Assembly: GCF_014839805.1 (NCBI RefSeq)
Contig: NC_051138.1
Coordinates: forward strand, 8,244,983 to 8,308,982
DNA: 64,000 bases
DNA from: Manduca sexta
Lineage: Eukaryota > Arthropoda > Insecta > Lepidoptera > Sphingidae
Reading direction: 5' to 3'
This document shows, piece after piece, positions 38,630 through 50,771 of the stretch (the first letter of the stretch is position 1; the number at the start of each line of letters is the position of its first letter). Both the position numbers and the translations under genes were made by a program. Below the pieces are notes generated by a model. The model saw nothing but the letters and a program-made list of their open reading frames with translations. It did no database searches and had not been told where the DNA came from.

Positions 38630-38746
38630 ACGCCATCTATCGTTTTTTTAACATAAAAACGATCAATACATAATCCAGGTATACCTATTGCTGGCTCCAG
38701 CTATACCAAATGTTGAAGGTTCGTGAATGTTGCCGATAGATGGCGT
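38630..38746. repeat. Small inverted-repeat element, 117 bp
   Basis: ACGCCATCTATCG (38630-38642) and its exact complement CGATAGATGGCGT (38734-38746) bound a short non-coding segment. This could be a minimal MITE or foldback; no clear target duplication. Confidence 0.55.
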
Positions 38747-41439
38747 TAAACGTCATAAATATTTGCATCATCTTACCGGAAACATAAATCGTAACTTCCT
38801 CAAAACACTAAATGCACGAAGTGCACTGTGAAGTATAATACGTCAGTAACGCATTCTCCGAATGTTCTATCGGTATTTTTATCGGTCTTGGCTTATTTAT
38901 TCAACGGTTACCTTTAGGGCATCATCAATAATGCGAACGACCACTGAGCACTCGGGGTACATCTCCTTCCGCGTATACCGTGTGTTTAACCATACCTTAC
39001 CTATATTACTAATTTGGAAAGTTTTAGAAACTTTAAAATACTTTGTTGTAATTATCATAGAATCATTAATGATTGAGCTATCGATTTAAAATAAAAATGT
39101 AAGCCTGTTACTTTTTTGTCTGTTTGTAATTCGAAACAAAAATGTTCTCAAAACTTAATTATTTTTCTGCGACTATAGAATTTGCTGCCAATGAGGAACA
39201 TAATGTTTTTAGTCTTCAAATTTCTTATCCATTTAGTCAATGACTAGTAGACAATACTAAATTGTGTTTTAAGCTCTTCTTCCACTTAAATAATCAAATA
39301 CTTATTTAAAGTAACATTGATATACTTAAGTTGTGAGTTTCACCTGTTATTGTACTCTTCGATGGTGGTGGGATAAATAACGAATACAATACGATTAGTG
39401 ACGATGGTGAGCCGGGTATTTATTTATTTTTTATTGAGCCGTTGGCGGGCGCGTGTTGGATCCCCTTCGGGGTTGCCAACTTACATCAAATATCTTATTA
39501 TACATATAATTATCTGTAGCGACATATCTCCCACAAAATATATTATGTTTACTGGAATATACCTAAGACTTCTTAACGAGAATATCTACTATGTTAAATG
39601 CTTTTTTAACCTTTTAAATAACAATATTGGATCAAGATTCCTATTCTAATACTTACATCACGTTCTTGGTATTCAAACATAACTTTATCACAATAAGCAT
39701 TGTTAAAATATTTTGGGCGTGTTAAACTGGATATACTTAGAGTGGGAGGGAAGTAACTTTATGTGGAAAATATTTTGGCTAACGATATCATTTATCGTTT
39801 TTGGATTTATATAATCAGTACTCGGTAGCCTTGCAGTGTTTTAAAACGTATCATAATATGTCGTGAGTACGCGTCCTGAGTCGCATAGAACTTATTACAC
39901 GTTCCGCAACCTTGCGCAAGCCCATGTTATTACATATTCGTTGTGTTAACAATACACACAGACAAAATAACTTCTTATATGATCGTGCAAACTATTTAAT
40001 AATCTCTCTCATTAATTTGACTTGGACTTGTTTAATATTACTGTATATCACCTTAAAAGTATACAAAAAAACCTTGGTCAAAAGCTGATATTATGTTTTA
40101 AGTCAGTATTATTTATCAGACTATAGCGATAATGTTATTCAATTTTGCCACAACCACAATTTAACCAAACATTGCAGTTATCATTCCAATTTTATAACTT
40201 GTTTTATTATTTTACGCAACGCAAGTAATAAAACATAAGTATTTTATTGAGATTTTGGTTAAATCTGTGAGCTTATAGTCGGCCAATAATCATGATATAC
40301 GATTAATTAGTATAACTTGTGTATTTTTAATTATACACATGTTTCTGTAAAATTTAACAATGTAGCGATGAATCCTTCGGATGAAACATTTTTTCCCAAA
40401 GTCCTTAAATCTAAATAAATAAAAATCAATGTTTGTGTGATTTTCCTCTATGCATTCCAGAAGTAACTTGCACAGCTGAGAGTCATTGCGCTGGGATTGA
40501 TCCAGACGACCTTCCGTGTACGAGAGATCCACTATGGCTTGTAATATTAATTATTTATGTATAGAAACTTTATATTAGGTATTTCAATATTTTTGTTATG
40601 TTAGAGGAAGTGAATCTAATACGTTATCTGTCTAACAAGAGAATCAGTAGAATGATCAGTAACTAACTGATGTATATATAGAAATGTGAGGAAAAGGTTG
40701 AGTTTTATTAACGAATGATACTTCTATACTACGATGCATAATTACTTGCACGAGACAGTATAAAATCAGTAAATGTTAAATTTTTCTGCCGACTTATACA
40801 TAAAATATAATGAAAATAACTTCATTTGAATATAATTATGGTAGAGATTAAATGTTTATTTATATTTTCTTCAACAAAGTTAACGGATTAAAATTTTTAC
40901 CATCTAGCATAAAGATGGAAGAAACCACTAACGCTATAAGTCATAGAGAATGTAAAGCGAGTGTGGAATTTTGCCGGAAGACCGCCGGAAATGCTTGCCG
41001 CAATCGAGAGGAAAAGTAACTCGGTCCGGGGAGCTTTGATCGGTCACTCGTGCATTTCTGTTAGATCTGCAATCATGTATACTTATATAATACGTATCAT
41101 CTTACTTCAACAAAATTTAACACGATTTACTGTATTTTCTGTACATGTACGAAATTTTTTATTTCTTACATTACGGTAATAATGTCTGATTTTGTATCAC
41201 ATAAATTTTATATAGAAATTGAAAAGATGATTCTCTTAATATAATAAGCTAATAGTTTTATAGGGGTAGACAAGCTGCAACCAGCGCACCCACAGTTTAA
41301 CGAGCGTATTAGGAAATAATAATAGCATCATGACACGGATGTTATGATGCGATTGTAGGATGCGGTGAAAAGCGAGCTTGGCGGTAACCATAACCGACAC
41401 ATATTCAAACTGCGTAACTGCAGTGACTGTTTTAACTAT
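38747..41439. other. AT-rich sequence, no gene seen
   Basis: Short open frames only, with no domain or splice structure that can be supported. Confidence 0.4.
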
Positions 41440-41886
41440 TTTAACCAATGACGTTTTACAAATAGACTAACAAAATTGCACATAAAAACAGCGCAGTATT
41501 TACTATAGTCATATACCTATACAGTCCTAGCAGCTCGTATTGATACGGCCCGAGTGAGCCCGATTGGGCCCGAGTTTGCCGGAGCGTCGACCGTCCCGTC
41601 GCCATGACAGTCGAATAAAATGCATTTATTAGTTATAAATTACATAATCTATACTTATTACTAACGTATGAAATGAAACGTATTTTTCATTTACAGTTGA
41701 AGTATAATTTGTACATCGTATAAAAACACAGGAAGGCGGCATTTAATTTATAAAAAGGCAAAATAATTGTAAGCCGACTAGCCGCGACAGTGGTCGGAGG
41801 TAGACTAAGTGAATGTGGGGCAATTACCTTGCTTTGGTCTTACCAATATTGAGCTGGGACAACGTATCTTTGTAATAAAAACACCT
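41440..41886 (+). repeat. Dispersed repeat D, copy 2
   Basis: Inverted relative to copy 1 at 8561-9229. Shared blocks include ATGACGTTTTACAAATAGAC, ACGTATGAAATGAAACG, CGACTAGCCGCGACAG and CAATATTGAGCTGGGACAAC. Copy 2 is uninterrupted and gives the pre-insertion form of the family. Confidence 0.75.
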
Positions 41887-44235
41887 TAGATTTTAACTAT
41901 CGACATTGACAGCACCATAATATATATGTTTAATATTTAACATGAAAGTAGAAAAAATACTTGTAGTTCTTGCTCAAGGCTATTTCGGGTGAGAAGGTTA
42001 AACGTTGCCATTTTGTGTAAATTTATCTTTTTTGGATATGGCAGCTAGTATTTCGGAGGTCTAATAAATTTCGGTCTTTTCCGAGGTCGCGCTTTTATTT
42101 TCCAGGATAAAAATATTTAATGTCCTATTTCGTATTTGCTTTATTGAATATCTTGGTACTAAATACAATAATGAGTGCATAGTTTTAGTGTTGATAAAGT
42201 AGAAGAAAAAGAAATACTTATATATTTAATATTGTATTATCATCAAATATTATGAGTTAAATAAGTTTGAAGGAAATCATAATTATATTTTACAAACAAT
42301 ACACAATTAAATAATTTATTCCGTGAATACGCTGCTAATGGTGCTTTCGCACGTAATGTTTGTAATCTACGTTAATAATATTTAAAAAATAGACAAATAA
42401 TGTAACACTGAAGCCATAAAAGAAATGGAAATGTAGTAAGGAGGTACGTTTCAATTATTTTTCTTTGGTCCTTTAAGTGATTAAAGTTTGTTTCATTATT
42501 AGTGAACAGAAACCACGTTATAGTGAAATTAGCCAAGCAGCAAACGAAGTATAACAAAAGAAAATGTCTCGATTGGAGCTCTAAATTAAAAGGTATTAAA
42601 AATTATAAGAAATGAGAAACAGTTTTAGAGAATAAAAGTATTTTTGATAGGAAGACGTGGATGGGCCAGATATAAGCTTTGATTAAAGTTCAGTAATAAG
42701 GTAAATTTCCTTAATCATAATTACAAAACTCTGATTAACTTTGAAACTACGTAATATCGGGAACATATAAGGATTAAATCGATGCACATTGTGGTCCTCT
42801 ATCGATCTGCTTCGGCTGGACAGTAATTGATCGTATTGCGACCCGTCTACAAAAAATTACAGAAACGACGACAAAAGTAATATTGATTATAATTGTAATT
42901 GTAAATCAAATTAAAAATCGCAATATTACCTTTACCTATGCTAAAGAGCATTATATTCTTTCTTTTCTATATATATTGTCAAAAAAAATCTTTCCTACAT
43001 CTTTGACATTCGAAACTACTGTTAGTGTGTAGTGTAAATTTGTATGATTGTGATTTGATTAAAGTCACTAAGCAACCCATTTGTTCGATCTTTTGGTTAT
43101 ATAAGTTATTGGCAACCATTGTATACAGATTACAGAACATTCATAATGCCAGTAATAACCTCACTTGTCAAATTAACAACCTGCATCATGTCAGATTCGA
43201 GAGGTTTCCCGCAACCTGGGGAAGATTTAAACTCCATGGATGAAAATTGTGGGAACAAAGTATTTGGAAGAAAAATGTAATAATTATAATCGTCTTTCAA
43301 GGGATATTTTATTGTAACATTTTTACGTATTTTTAATATAAAAACTACTCTTATTTATGAGATGTCTTATTTATTCTTATTTCAGTTAGTGGTGTTGCTA
43401 AGACGACATTTGATATAAATGGCCAGTATTTATGGTGACGTCACGTCATGGTTAAAATAGCGTACCCTCAGAAGCATACCATTGAAACTGTCCAGTTTTT
43501 AGATAGGATACTTCTTTTTGTCTACAATATAATGACATGTTAGCTTGCATATGTTTTTTCGTATTTGGATACGATAAAATGTGAAAATATGATGCATTAA
43601 AAACATCGATAGAACATTAAAAATATATCCATTAAAGGTGTTTTCGGAGTCAGACCAGTCAGAGAGTATATTTGCACCTATTTTGGGAAGACGAATATGT
43701 AATGTCACTGCATTGAATTTCGTTGAATAAATAAAATGAAAAAGTCAGCATACATATTGTTTAAAAATATTGTAAAGGTGGATTATGAAACAAATTGCTT
43801 ACCGTACATTTTATGGGTTCGCTTTTTTAAGGTTTCATAGAAAAACAAGGAACCCTTACAGAATCATTGAGTACGTCCTTCTGGCATCATTTTATTTAGA
43901 CTATTATGGAAAAAGTATTACACTCGCTACAAAAATAAGTATTACCATCGTACGAATAATAACTATTTCCTGTACTCGTATATGAGGAGGAGATGTAATT
44001 TTTTTTTGTGTTTTGTCTAATCGACTTTCTTCTTTCTTTATAAGCTTGTGTAGTAGGATCGCATAAATATATCGTGCAATGATTGTATTTCAATGTTGAC
44101 TATCCATAAATAATAATTTTAATGCTTGTTACGGAGCTGCATTATCACACTGGGATAAAAATCCTTAATAAGGGAGAAAAAATAATTGTTTATGAATTCG
44201 TCGTGTGGACTTAGTAAAGTCGAAAAAGCAATAAC
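41887..44235. other. AT-rich sequence, no gene seen
   Basis: No exon, RNA gene or classifiable repeat is seen. Confidence 0.4.
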
Positions 44236-44729
44236 CTACTAATATTACAAATGTGAAAATCTGTGTGGATGGATGTATGGTTGTATGGATGTATTGATAT
44301 ATATATATGTATGGATGTTTGGGTGTGTGGATGTATGGATATAGCTATGTATGTATGTTTGTTTCACTTTCACAAAAACACTACTGAACGGATTTGAATG
44401 AATCTTTACTGTAATATAGGTTACACATATAAATAATACATAGGCTACAATTTATAATGATTTTGTGTAATTTGGTCATAATATAACGATCCATATCAAG
44501 TAAGTCGGAAGAAAAAAATGCTATCTTGGCGTACGCTGCCTAAACCGTTGGAGTTAGATAAAGATCATGTACAGAAGGAGTGTTTGTCTGAAATATATCT
44601 GAAATATATATGTAAAAGCCACTATGACCAAAATAATGAGCTATAAATATAATTAAATCGGATACTTTTTAGCGGGACTTTTATCCCGGAAAACTCCTAA
44701 ACGTGGCTGAAGCCGCGAGCAAAAGCTAG
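44236..44729 (+). mobile_element. Non-autonomous Helitron-like element
   Basis: Starts with CCTACTAATATTACAAATGT, the lepidopteran Helitron 5' signature. It continues through an imperfect GGATGTATG-rich minisatellite (about 44265-44360) and the ACTGAACGGATTTGAATGAA block, and ends GAAGCCGCGAGCAAAAG then CTAG at 44726-44729. No coding capacity. The 3' flanking base is A rather than the usual T. Confidence 0.65.
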
Positions 44730-44870
44730 AAATATATAATTATGAGTTTAAGGAGTCAGATCAGTGTTTAATGTTTATATCAATCGGATTTGTAAGACTT
44801 TTGTATTGACCACGATATCAGCCCGTATGCCGATATAAAAAAAAACAAAATTTTATTTTATACATATAAA

Positions 44871-45190
44871 CAAGCGGCGATAGCCTAGTTGGGTGTGGAA
44901 CGGACTGCCAAGACGAATGTCTGCAGGTTCAAACCCCAAGGGCACACACCTCTGACTTTTCTAAAATCATGTGTGTATTCTTTGTGAATTTATCATTCGC
45001 TTTAACGGTGAAGAAAAACATCGTGAGGAAACCTGCACATCTGAGAAGTTCTCTATAGGAATTTCGAAGGTGTGTGAAGTCTACCTATCCGCACTAGGCC
45101 AGCGTGGTGGACTAAGGCCTAGTCCCTCTCAGTAGTAGAGGAGGCCCGTGCTCAGCAGTGGGCAAGTATATAATATAGGGCTGATATTAT
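44871..45190 (+). repeat. tRNA-derived SINE (family 2), full-length
   Basis: Head GCGGCGATAGCCTAGTTGG (A box) and B box GCAGGTTCAAACCCC. The body contains TTTAACGGTGAAGAAAAAC, ACTAGGCCAGCGTGGTGG and GTAGTAGAGGAGGCCCGTG, then GGGCTGATATTATTATTATT as an ATT-rich tail. Similar flanks ACATATAAACA and ACATAAACA suggest a target duplication with a small indel. Confidence 0.88.
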
Positions 45191-45458
45191 TATTATTTTT
45201 TATTATTACATAAACATTTATAGAAAACTTTAACGAGTTTTAATATACAATTAACTAGTATCTGCGACATAGTTATAGCCGACGAATATATAATTTTATA
45301 TTTTTAGTAACTATTATGGTACCCAATACTGAACTTTTATTGGGACGCTCATATTAAGATATTATTGATGAGTAAGTGTGAATTATGTGTGATAAGTAGG
45401 GGAAGGGGGGGCATAACGGGGACGTGAGGCACGACGGGGTCACACACATATACAAGTA

Positions 45459-45722
45459 CATACATACATAACATCACGCATTTATCCCCGAAGGGGTATG
45501 CAGAGGCGCAACTAGGGCACCCACTTTTCGCCAAGTATATTCCGTCCCATGATGTGATAGGGGGCGAGCCTATCGCCATATCGGGCACAAATTCCAGACT
45601 CCGGGCTGATACTCAGCAGAAAAACCCAAATATCACTTTGCCCGACCCGGGATTCGAACCCAGGACCTCAGAGCGCTATTGTACCGGACATGCAATACAA
45701 CTACGCCACCGAGGCAGTCAAT
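45459..45722 (-). repeat. tRNA-derived SINE (family 1) nested in the pogo-like element
   Basis: Flanked by an exact 13-bp direct repeat ACATATACAAGTA (45446-45458 and 45723-45735). On the minus strand it begins TGACTGCCTCGGTGGCGTAG, has a B box in CTGGGTTCGAATCCC, and ends with a TAYG-rich tail. The clean duplication and good tRNA-like head mark a relatively recent retroposition, and it is younger than the DNA element it interrupts. Confidence 0.92.
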
Positions 45723-46164
45723 ACATATACAAGTAACTACGTACAATACAGTTGTGTTGTTGGCTTCAAAAGATGGTCATTTTGCATCAGTCTTTAGTCT
45801 GACAATTTCAGGTAACAGGACCGAGCGCATCGGTTTTTACACCAAAAAAACATTTTTATCATTATTTGATCTAATTTTTTAATGAATACGAAGACACACA
45901 TAAAATGGTAAGTGCTTGAGCTACTACTTTTGTTTTTTTATTGTGTTTTTCTAGTGATATTACTTTACGATATATTTTGAACAAAATTACTCTAACAATA
46001 GATTTGTTTTTCTTTGTTTATTATTTAAATAAGTGTTAAACAAGGGGCATAACGGGGCATGGCTCTACGGGGTACGATAGGGTACGCCATTGTGCCCCGT
46101 AGCTGTTATGAAAATAAGTGGAAAGAATGATATTTTCATTTGATAACAGATTTATTTTGTTTTA

Positions 46165-46377
46165 GGTAATAAAACGGTACGAACGTACATAAAAAATAGT
46201 ACGAGAGGCAGTTGGTCTGCGAAGAGCATGAAACTGGCCATTGATGAAGTTTTGAGTAAAATAGCAGGCTACAGAAAAGCCTCTCAACTGTATAATGTTC
46301 CGCAGACGGTCTTTCCCCTTTCCCAAGTAAACTGTGAGGCAAAGTTGCTACTTTGCCTCACAGTTTACATGTCGTAG
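46165..46377 (+). pseudogene. psq-type helix-turn-helix fragment of a pogo-like transposase
   Basis: Follows a TTTTGTTTTAG acceptor-like sequence. Reads RGSWSAKSMKLAIDEVL, then AGYRKASQLYNVPQTVF, matching the pipsqueak/CENP-B N-terminal DNA-binding pattern (W-x3-M/L...A-x3-V...KA...Y-x-VP-x-T). Shortly after VPQT the frame runs into an exact 18-bp hairpin and stops at TAG (46375-46377). The catalytic domain is gone, so this is only a remnant of the element's own DNA-binding protein. Confidence 0.75.
46327..46368. repeat. Perfect 18-bp inverted repeat with 6-nt loop
   Basis: GTAAACTGTGAGGCAAAG (46327-46344), loop TTGCTA, then the exact complement (46351-46368). There are no mismatches in the stem. 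It lies at the broken end of the psq-type frame. Confidence 0.95.
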
Positions 46378-46635
46378 TTAGCTAAGTACCCCATACTGCC
46401 CCTACCCTGGGGCACAATGGGGTTTTATTGAGAGTTTAACATTTTATTATTTTCTTTTTTATTTGATTATTTATACTACCAAATTATATGCCAAATGTTA
46501 GTTTAATAAGTTACCTAAGTGTTTCAATTACATTTAATTAATAAAAATATCCTGATTATATTTTTATTTTTTATTTCCCTTAACGTCCCCGTTATGCCCC
46601 GTGTTCCCCTATGATGTATATATTATTTAAAAGCT

Positions 46636-46651
46636 GGGGGGGGGGGGGGGG
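46636..46651 (+). repeat. Poly-G run of 16
   Basis: Sixteen consecutive G bases in otherwise AT-rich DNA, 26 bp right of the pogo-like element. Length may be unreliable because homopolymers are prone to error. Confidence 0.9.
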
Positions 46652-47185
46652 TCTTTGCTTGTATTTCAAAAGTACGATTTATTCCTCAAATATTAAACGA
46701 TACACAAGAAAATAATTTTTACTTTTGTATTTACTTTTTTTTATTTTTTACCTTTCCATAACCTTATACCCATATTGCAGGCAGTCATTTTGGTTTAATA
46801 CATAGTTTTTAAAATAGCTTTGCCTACTTAACTATTGTTACTAATGACATTTGAATATCTTTTATTTATTGGAAATATAATATTTTTATTGTACCTGGTC
46901 AATGAGCAGTGACCTGTAAATGTTGATATACCCACTACGCGGGGATCGACTAGCCAGCTGTGAAACATAAATAGATGCAGGGGTTCGATCCCCGTGTCGA
47001 GAAGGCTTTTATTGTATATGTTTAATTACGTACTTATCATATTGTCGAACAGGTAACAAAAAACAAATTAGTCACAGCGTAACAATGCAAATTCATGAAT
47101 GAGTCAACAACATAGCGCTACAATAGGTCACGATCCGGAAATCGTGAACGGAGATGTTGACGGATTTGACGATAGGAGGTACTAG
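46652..47185. other. AT-rich sequence with a tRNA-like B-box segment
   Basis: GGGGTTCGATCCCCG at about 46980-46994 resembles a tRNA T-arm, with TAGCCAGCTG upstream. No proper acceptor or anticodon stem can be folded, so it is more likely a SINE or tRNA relic. Confidence 0.35.
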
Positions 47186-47390
47186 CTCGTACGGATTCCA
47201 ATCTAGCGTCAAACGAGACGAGGGTCGAGACACGGGCTCGGCGGCGGCGGTGGCAGCGGCGGCTCGGCTTACCTCACCCCTGCTCCCACCTGCTCCACCC
47301 ACATCCAGGTTCCGTCGGTTCATTATGCAGCCGCCCACGGCGCGCGCCAATCACATAGCACCGCTGCGATATTGCCGTCTAGCTAGAGAT
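47186..47390 (-). promoter_or_regulatory. GC-rich, CpG-rich promoter-like block with candidate first exon
   Basis: Strikingly GC- and CpG-rich (GCGGCGGCGG runs, GGCGCGCGCC) within AT-rich surroundings. On the minus strand an inverted CCAAT (ATTGG) precedes GGCGCGCGCC, then an ATG at 47323. This looks like the 5' end of a housekeeping or developmental gene transcribed to the left. No transcript evidence is available. Confidence 0.4.
47273..47323 (-). CDS. Candidate first coding exon, unknown protein
   Basis: From the ATG at 47323 the frame reads MNRRNLDVGGAGGSRGE and ends at a consensus donor (GAG|GTAAGC, GT at 47272-47271), phase 0. Gly/Arg-rich, low-complexity N-terminus typical of a first exon in a GC-rich promoter block. 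The nearest minus-strand exon candidate downstream is 36238-36477, also phase 0, which would imply a 10.8-kb intron. The link is speculative. Confidence 0.35.
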
Positions 47391-49020
47391 TTCAACACTG
47401 TTTGTCGATTACTCACCAGGCGTTCTATTGTTTCAATGCCTTGCCTTCTTGCACAGGGCAATCGTGACCTCTATTTATGTATGACATTCACTTATGACTT
47501 TGATGCGTTAAAGGTTTTGGATCGTATCACTTATAAACTTACGGATTGTGAAATAATCTCTTTATTCACAAGACAGTTATTAATATATTCGATTGTAATA
47601 CAGTAAAATATATCTATTTCGAATTTCCATGCCGACTTTTAAATTAAGTTTAAAAGTATTTCTTGCAAATCGACAGCTTTACATATTTAAAGCGCGTCCC
47701 TACTAGTACCTCATACCTGTTCGTGATATAAAAAATAATCCCGGCTAGTCGTCATTGTGTCGGTTGGAACTCGGACGACAGAAAGGCTCGTGGCTTGTAT
47801 ATCTTGCCGGCATGGTCGGTTGAGTCAGCTGCGACTGTCTGTGTCTGTGGCTAAGTATTTTTTATTGCCGGCATAGCAACACAAGCGTAATGTTGAATGT
47901 AAATGCGGCTGTGTGCGCGCAATGGCGGCGTATCTGATAAGTTATTTCCGTTACTTTGAAGCGACAAGCTACGCCGGATGCATGAGTTTTGTTTAAGTTA
48001 TAAGTAGTTAATGTTTTAATGGTCACTGCATTTTATGCACTGTAACGCATTTACGAAATATTTCAATGTATCTGTAGGGTTTGAATGTAGTCACATAAAC
48101 CAATATCTATACTTTGTAGACATACGATGTATAGCTTAATTTCAAAGTATTTTTTTTTATTTTGGCAAATAATACAAATCCAAAACTTATTTCGAAATTG
48201 GCGTAAGTAAGTCTGGATATGTTTCATTGATAAAATCATATTATCATGAAATTAAAGATAAATAAATATGATATATTAAAGTAAAGTTTCATACTTTTTT
48301 TCTTAAACAAAATATGCATAATTTCGGGCATTGTATTACAATGAACATATTTAATTCATAAAAAATCCCTGGGTAATTAAAATAATTGTTTTTTGTTATT
48401 ATCATAATAATTGCGATAAAATTACGAATTGTAAGACGCCTAATTAATATATGACGTAAGTAGACAAAAAAGAAGGGTACAAAATCCATTGTGTGTAAAC
48501 CGTCGCGTCACGTTTGTATTCTCGAATGAGCAGGTAGGGGCCCAATGAAAATGTTCATTCATATTTGGCTAAAGGTACTTCCATTCCATGATGTGATTTG
48601 CATTTCATAACATCAAGCCTACCGTTGTGTAGAGTGCTAACATTATATATATAAAGTATATAGAAGTCAATACAAAATACACACACAATAATGTTATCTA
48701 TCTCGGAATTATATTTGCATCGGCACGGGCAGATTTTGATAGTTCCACACACTGAGAAATAATTGATCTTAGATAGTTTTTGTATTATAACAAAATTCAA
48801 TTACAATTTCACTAAAACGCCAAATTGTACTGGTCTGTCTAAATATGGTTTAAAATTGCAGACTATGTACGCCACGTATGTACGCCGTGTACTTATTGTG
48901 TTTCATATGAGTGCAGTCTCGTAAAGTTTTATATCACGAAACGGAAATTACCTGACCGTGGCGTAGAGGCACTAGTTGCATCTCTGTCAAACCTATATAT
49001 CTAGATACATTATTACTACT
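47391..49020. other. No gene seen; GC-richer patch at 47740-47990
   Basis: The patch carries TTGCCGGCAT twice (about 47804 and 47865) and several CpG-rich phrases; it may be regulatory or an old repeat. The remainder is AT-rich and featureless to me. Confidence 0.35.
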
Positions 49021-49257
49021 ATATAGGTAGTCATATCCGTACTTCCATACTTATAAATGCGAAAGTAACACTTTGTCTATAACTCTCCCTTACGGCTGAA
49101 CCATTAAACCGATTTCGATGTAATTTGGTACGGAGATAGTTTCCGATTCTGGGAAGGACAAAGGATACTTTTTAACCCGGGCATATATGTAGCGGGAATT
49201 TTATACTCTGATAAACGTTTCACGCGGGCAGAGTCGCAAGCATAAGCTATTAGTTAA
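49021..49257 (+). mobile_element. Degenerate Helitron-like repeat
   Basis: Shows the lepidopteran repeat order in mutated form: TTATAAATGCGAAAGTAACA, GGCTGAACCATTAAACCGAT, GGTACGGAGATAGTTTC, then CACGCGGGCAGAGTCGCAAG and AAGCTATTAGT in place of the CTAGT end. Confidence 0.55.
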
Positions 49258-49932
49258 TAAATTTGTCTGTTTATTCATAAATATACATTTTTTAAACTTT
49301 TAAACTGAGTCTAAAACTTCTATATTAACATAAAAACCACACCTCCTCTGAGCGACTTGTACTATATTTTGTTATTTTTGTTCCGGCAAGAATGTAACGT
49401 GGGCGGAGGTGAGATAGGTAGTATAGTTTTTTATGTGTACCTACTACTTATAGAATATTTATTATTTAATCTGTACGTCAGTACATTTTTATAACACACA
49501 CAGAAATTTCAAAAGATTTTACCGTTGAATTGTCTCATAAAAATGTAAAGGTTATTTCTTGTATATTTATTTTGCCACAAAATTTTATTGTTAAATCTTT
49601 TTCAAGTTTTTACCGTATATTTTAAAACATTTTCGCTCTGTCGTGGTATTTATTTCTTGTATATGCCAACGATTGTGAAGTTTCCAAAGTAAATGTAGTA
49701 GTGTGCAGTTTCACTACATCATCTATAGGCATCATTTCATTGCATTAACATACTAGACTAACGAGACTTTCTGTTTAAAATATTCTCTACGATCGAGTTT
49801 TTATACAAAGGAGTCGCGGGCTATAGCTTTTATTGTTATAATGTTATGTCATAAATATTTGAAGCTTACAGAGCCAACATCCTGCATTCAAGGCCATCGT
49901 TCAGCTTGGACGTTTACCTTTTTATTCTGTTT
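49258..49932. other. AT-rich sequence, no gene seen
   Basis: No coding or RNA feature is recognised. Confidence 0.4.
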
Positions 49933-49933
49933 A

Positions 49934-50619
49934 CTAGCTTCCGCTCGCAGCTTCGCCCGCGTGGATTTCGGACTTCAAAAATGGAGGAGGTGCTCAATTT
50001 GTCGGGATGTTTTTTTAATGTATGGTGGTATGCAGGTGGTCCGATTGTCCAGTCAGGGTCTGATGATGGGATCCTGGTGAAATCGAAGGAAGCTTATAGC
50101 ATGATTCAGTATTCACGCGTGATGGCTTTTTATTAGCGTATTTCATGTATAACTTTGGTGTTTCTATACCGATTTCTATGATTCTTTTTTATGGAATATT
50201 TAATAATGTTAACTTTTTTAATTAGGGATGACTGAGAGTGTTATAAACGTAAGAGTAGACAAATATAATGAGAAAGCTTCGAACTGCTAAGCTATCGGGA
50301 GTTACACGTGTTGTTGTGAGTCAACCATAAAAGTTAGACATAATAATGCTGTCGTGGGATATTTTTTACATAATTTTAAGGAGAACATTTCCGTCATACA
50401 TGATTTCTGCGTAGCTTTAACCATTAAGGTTGCACACGCGACGGAAGCTTAAAAAATGGAGTAACTTCTCCCGTTTTCCCAACATTTCCCTTCACTGCTC
50501 TGCTCCTATTAATTGTAGCGTGATGAAAAGTATACTATAACCAGCACAGGAGTATGACAAATAATTGTACCAAGTTTCGTTAAAATCCGTCGAGTAGTTT
50601 TTGTTTCTATAACGGTTAT

Positions 50620-50652
<33 letters not shown>

Positions 50653-50771
50653 AATTTTACTAATTGCATTTTTGGCATCAGTATCGATCCCTAATCACCC
50701 CCTGATAGTTATTTTGGAAATATATTTCATGTACAGAATTGACCTCTCTACAGATTTATTATAAGTATAGA
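49934..50771 (-). mobile_element. Non-autonomous Helitron, complete ends (838 bp)
   Basis: On the minus strand it starts A|TCTATACTTATAATAAATC (T at 50771) and ends in a GC-rich imperfect hairpin (CGCGGGCGAAGCTGCGAGC), then CTAG at 49937-49934 followed by T. This is the Helitron pattern: 5' TC, 3' CTRR, insertion between A and T. An (ACAG)n microsatellite lies inside. The two overlapping plus-strand frames at 49841-50136 are not conserved proteins. Confidence 0.75.
50620..50650 (+). repeat. (ACAG)n microsatellite
   Basis: Seven to eight perfect ACAG units inside the Helitron, a position where this repeat family commonly carries a tetranucleotide tract. Confidence 0.95.

Larger units (their letters stand above)
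45399..46609 (+). mobile_element. pogo-like DNA transposon remnant with TA target duplication
   Basis: Terminal inverted repeats: GGGGAAGGGGGGGCATAACG from 45399 and, complemented from 46609, GGGGAACACGGGGCATAACG; both continue GGGACGT. TA lies at 45397-45398 and 46610-46611. Further GGGGCATAACGGGGCAT-type blocks occur internally (about 46040-46110 and 46385-46425). A psq-type helix-turn-helix frame remains (46165-46377), while the DDE catalytic part is absent. A SINE is inserted at 45459-45722. Confidence 0.8.

Noticed and set aside
46930..47010. tRNA gene near GGGGTTCGATCCCCG
   Set aside because: The T-arm pairing is imperfect and no matching acceptor stem is found; most likely a tRNA-derived relic.
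47154..47606. 150-residue plus-strand protein with an Ala-rich stretch
   Set aside because: Runs through the CpG-rich block into AT-rich sequence and lacks domains; the minus-strand promoter and first-exon reading fits better.
49841..50136. Two overlapping plus-strand proteins
   Set aside because: They overlap the Helitron 3' end (CTAG and GC-rich hairpin) and are by-products of the repeat.
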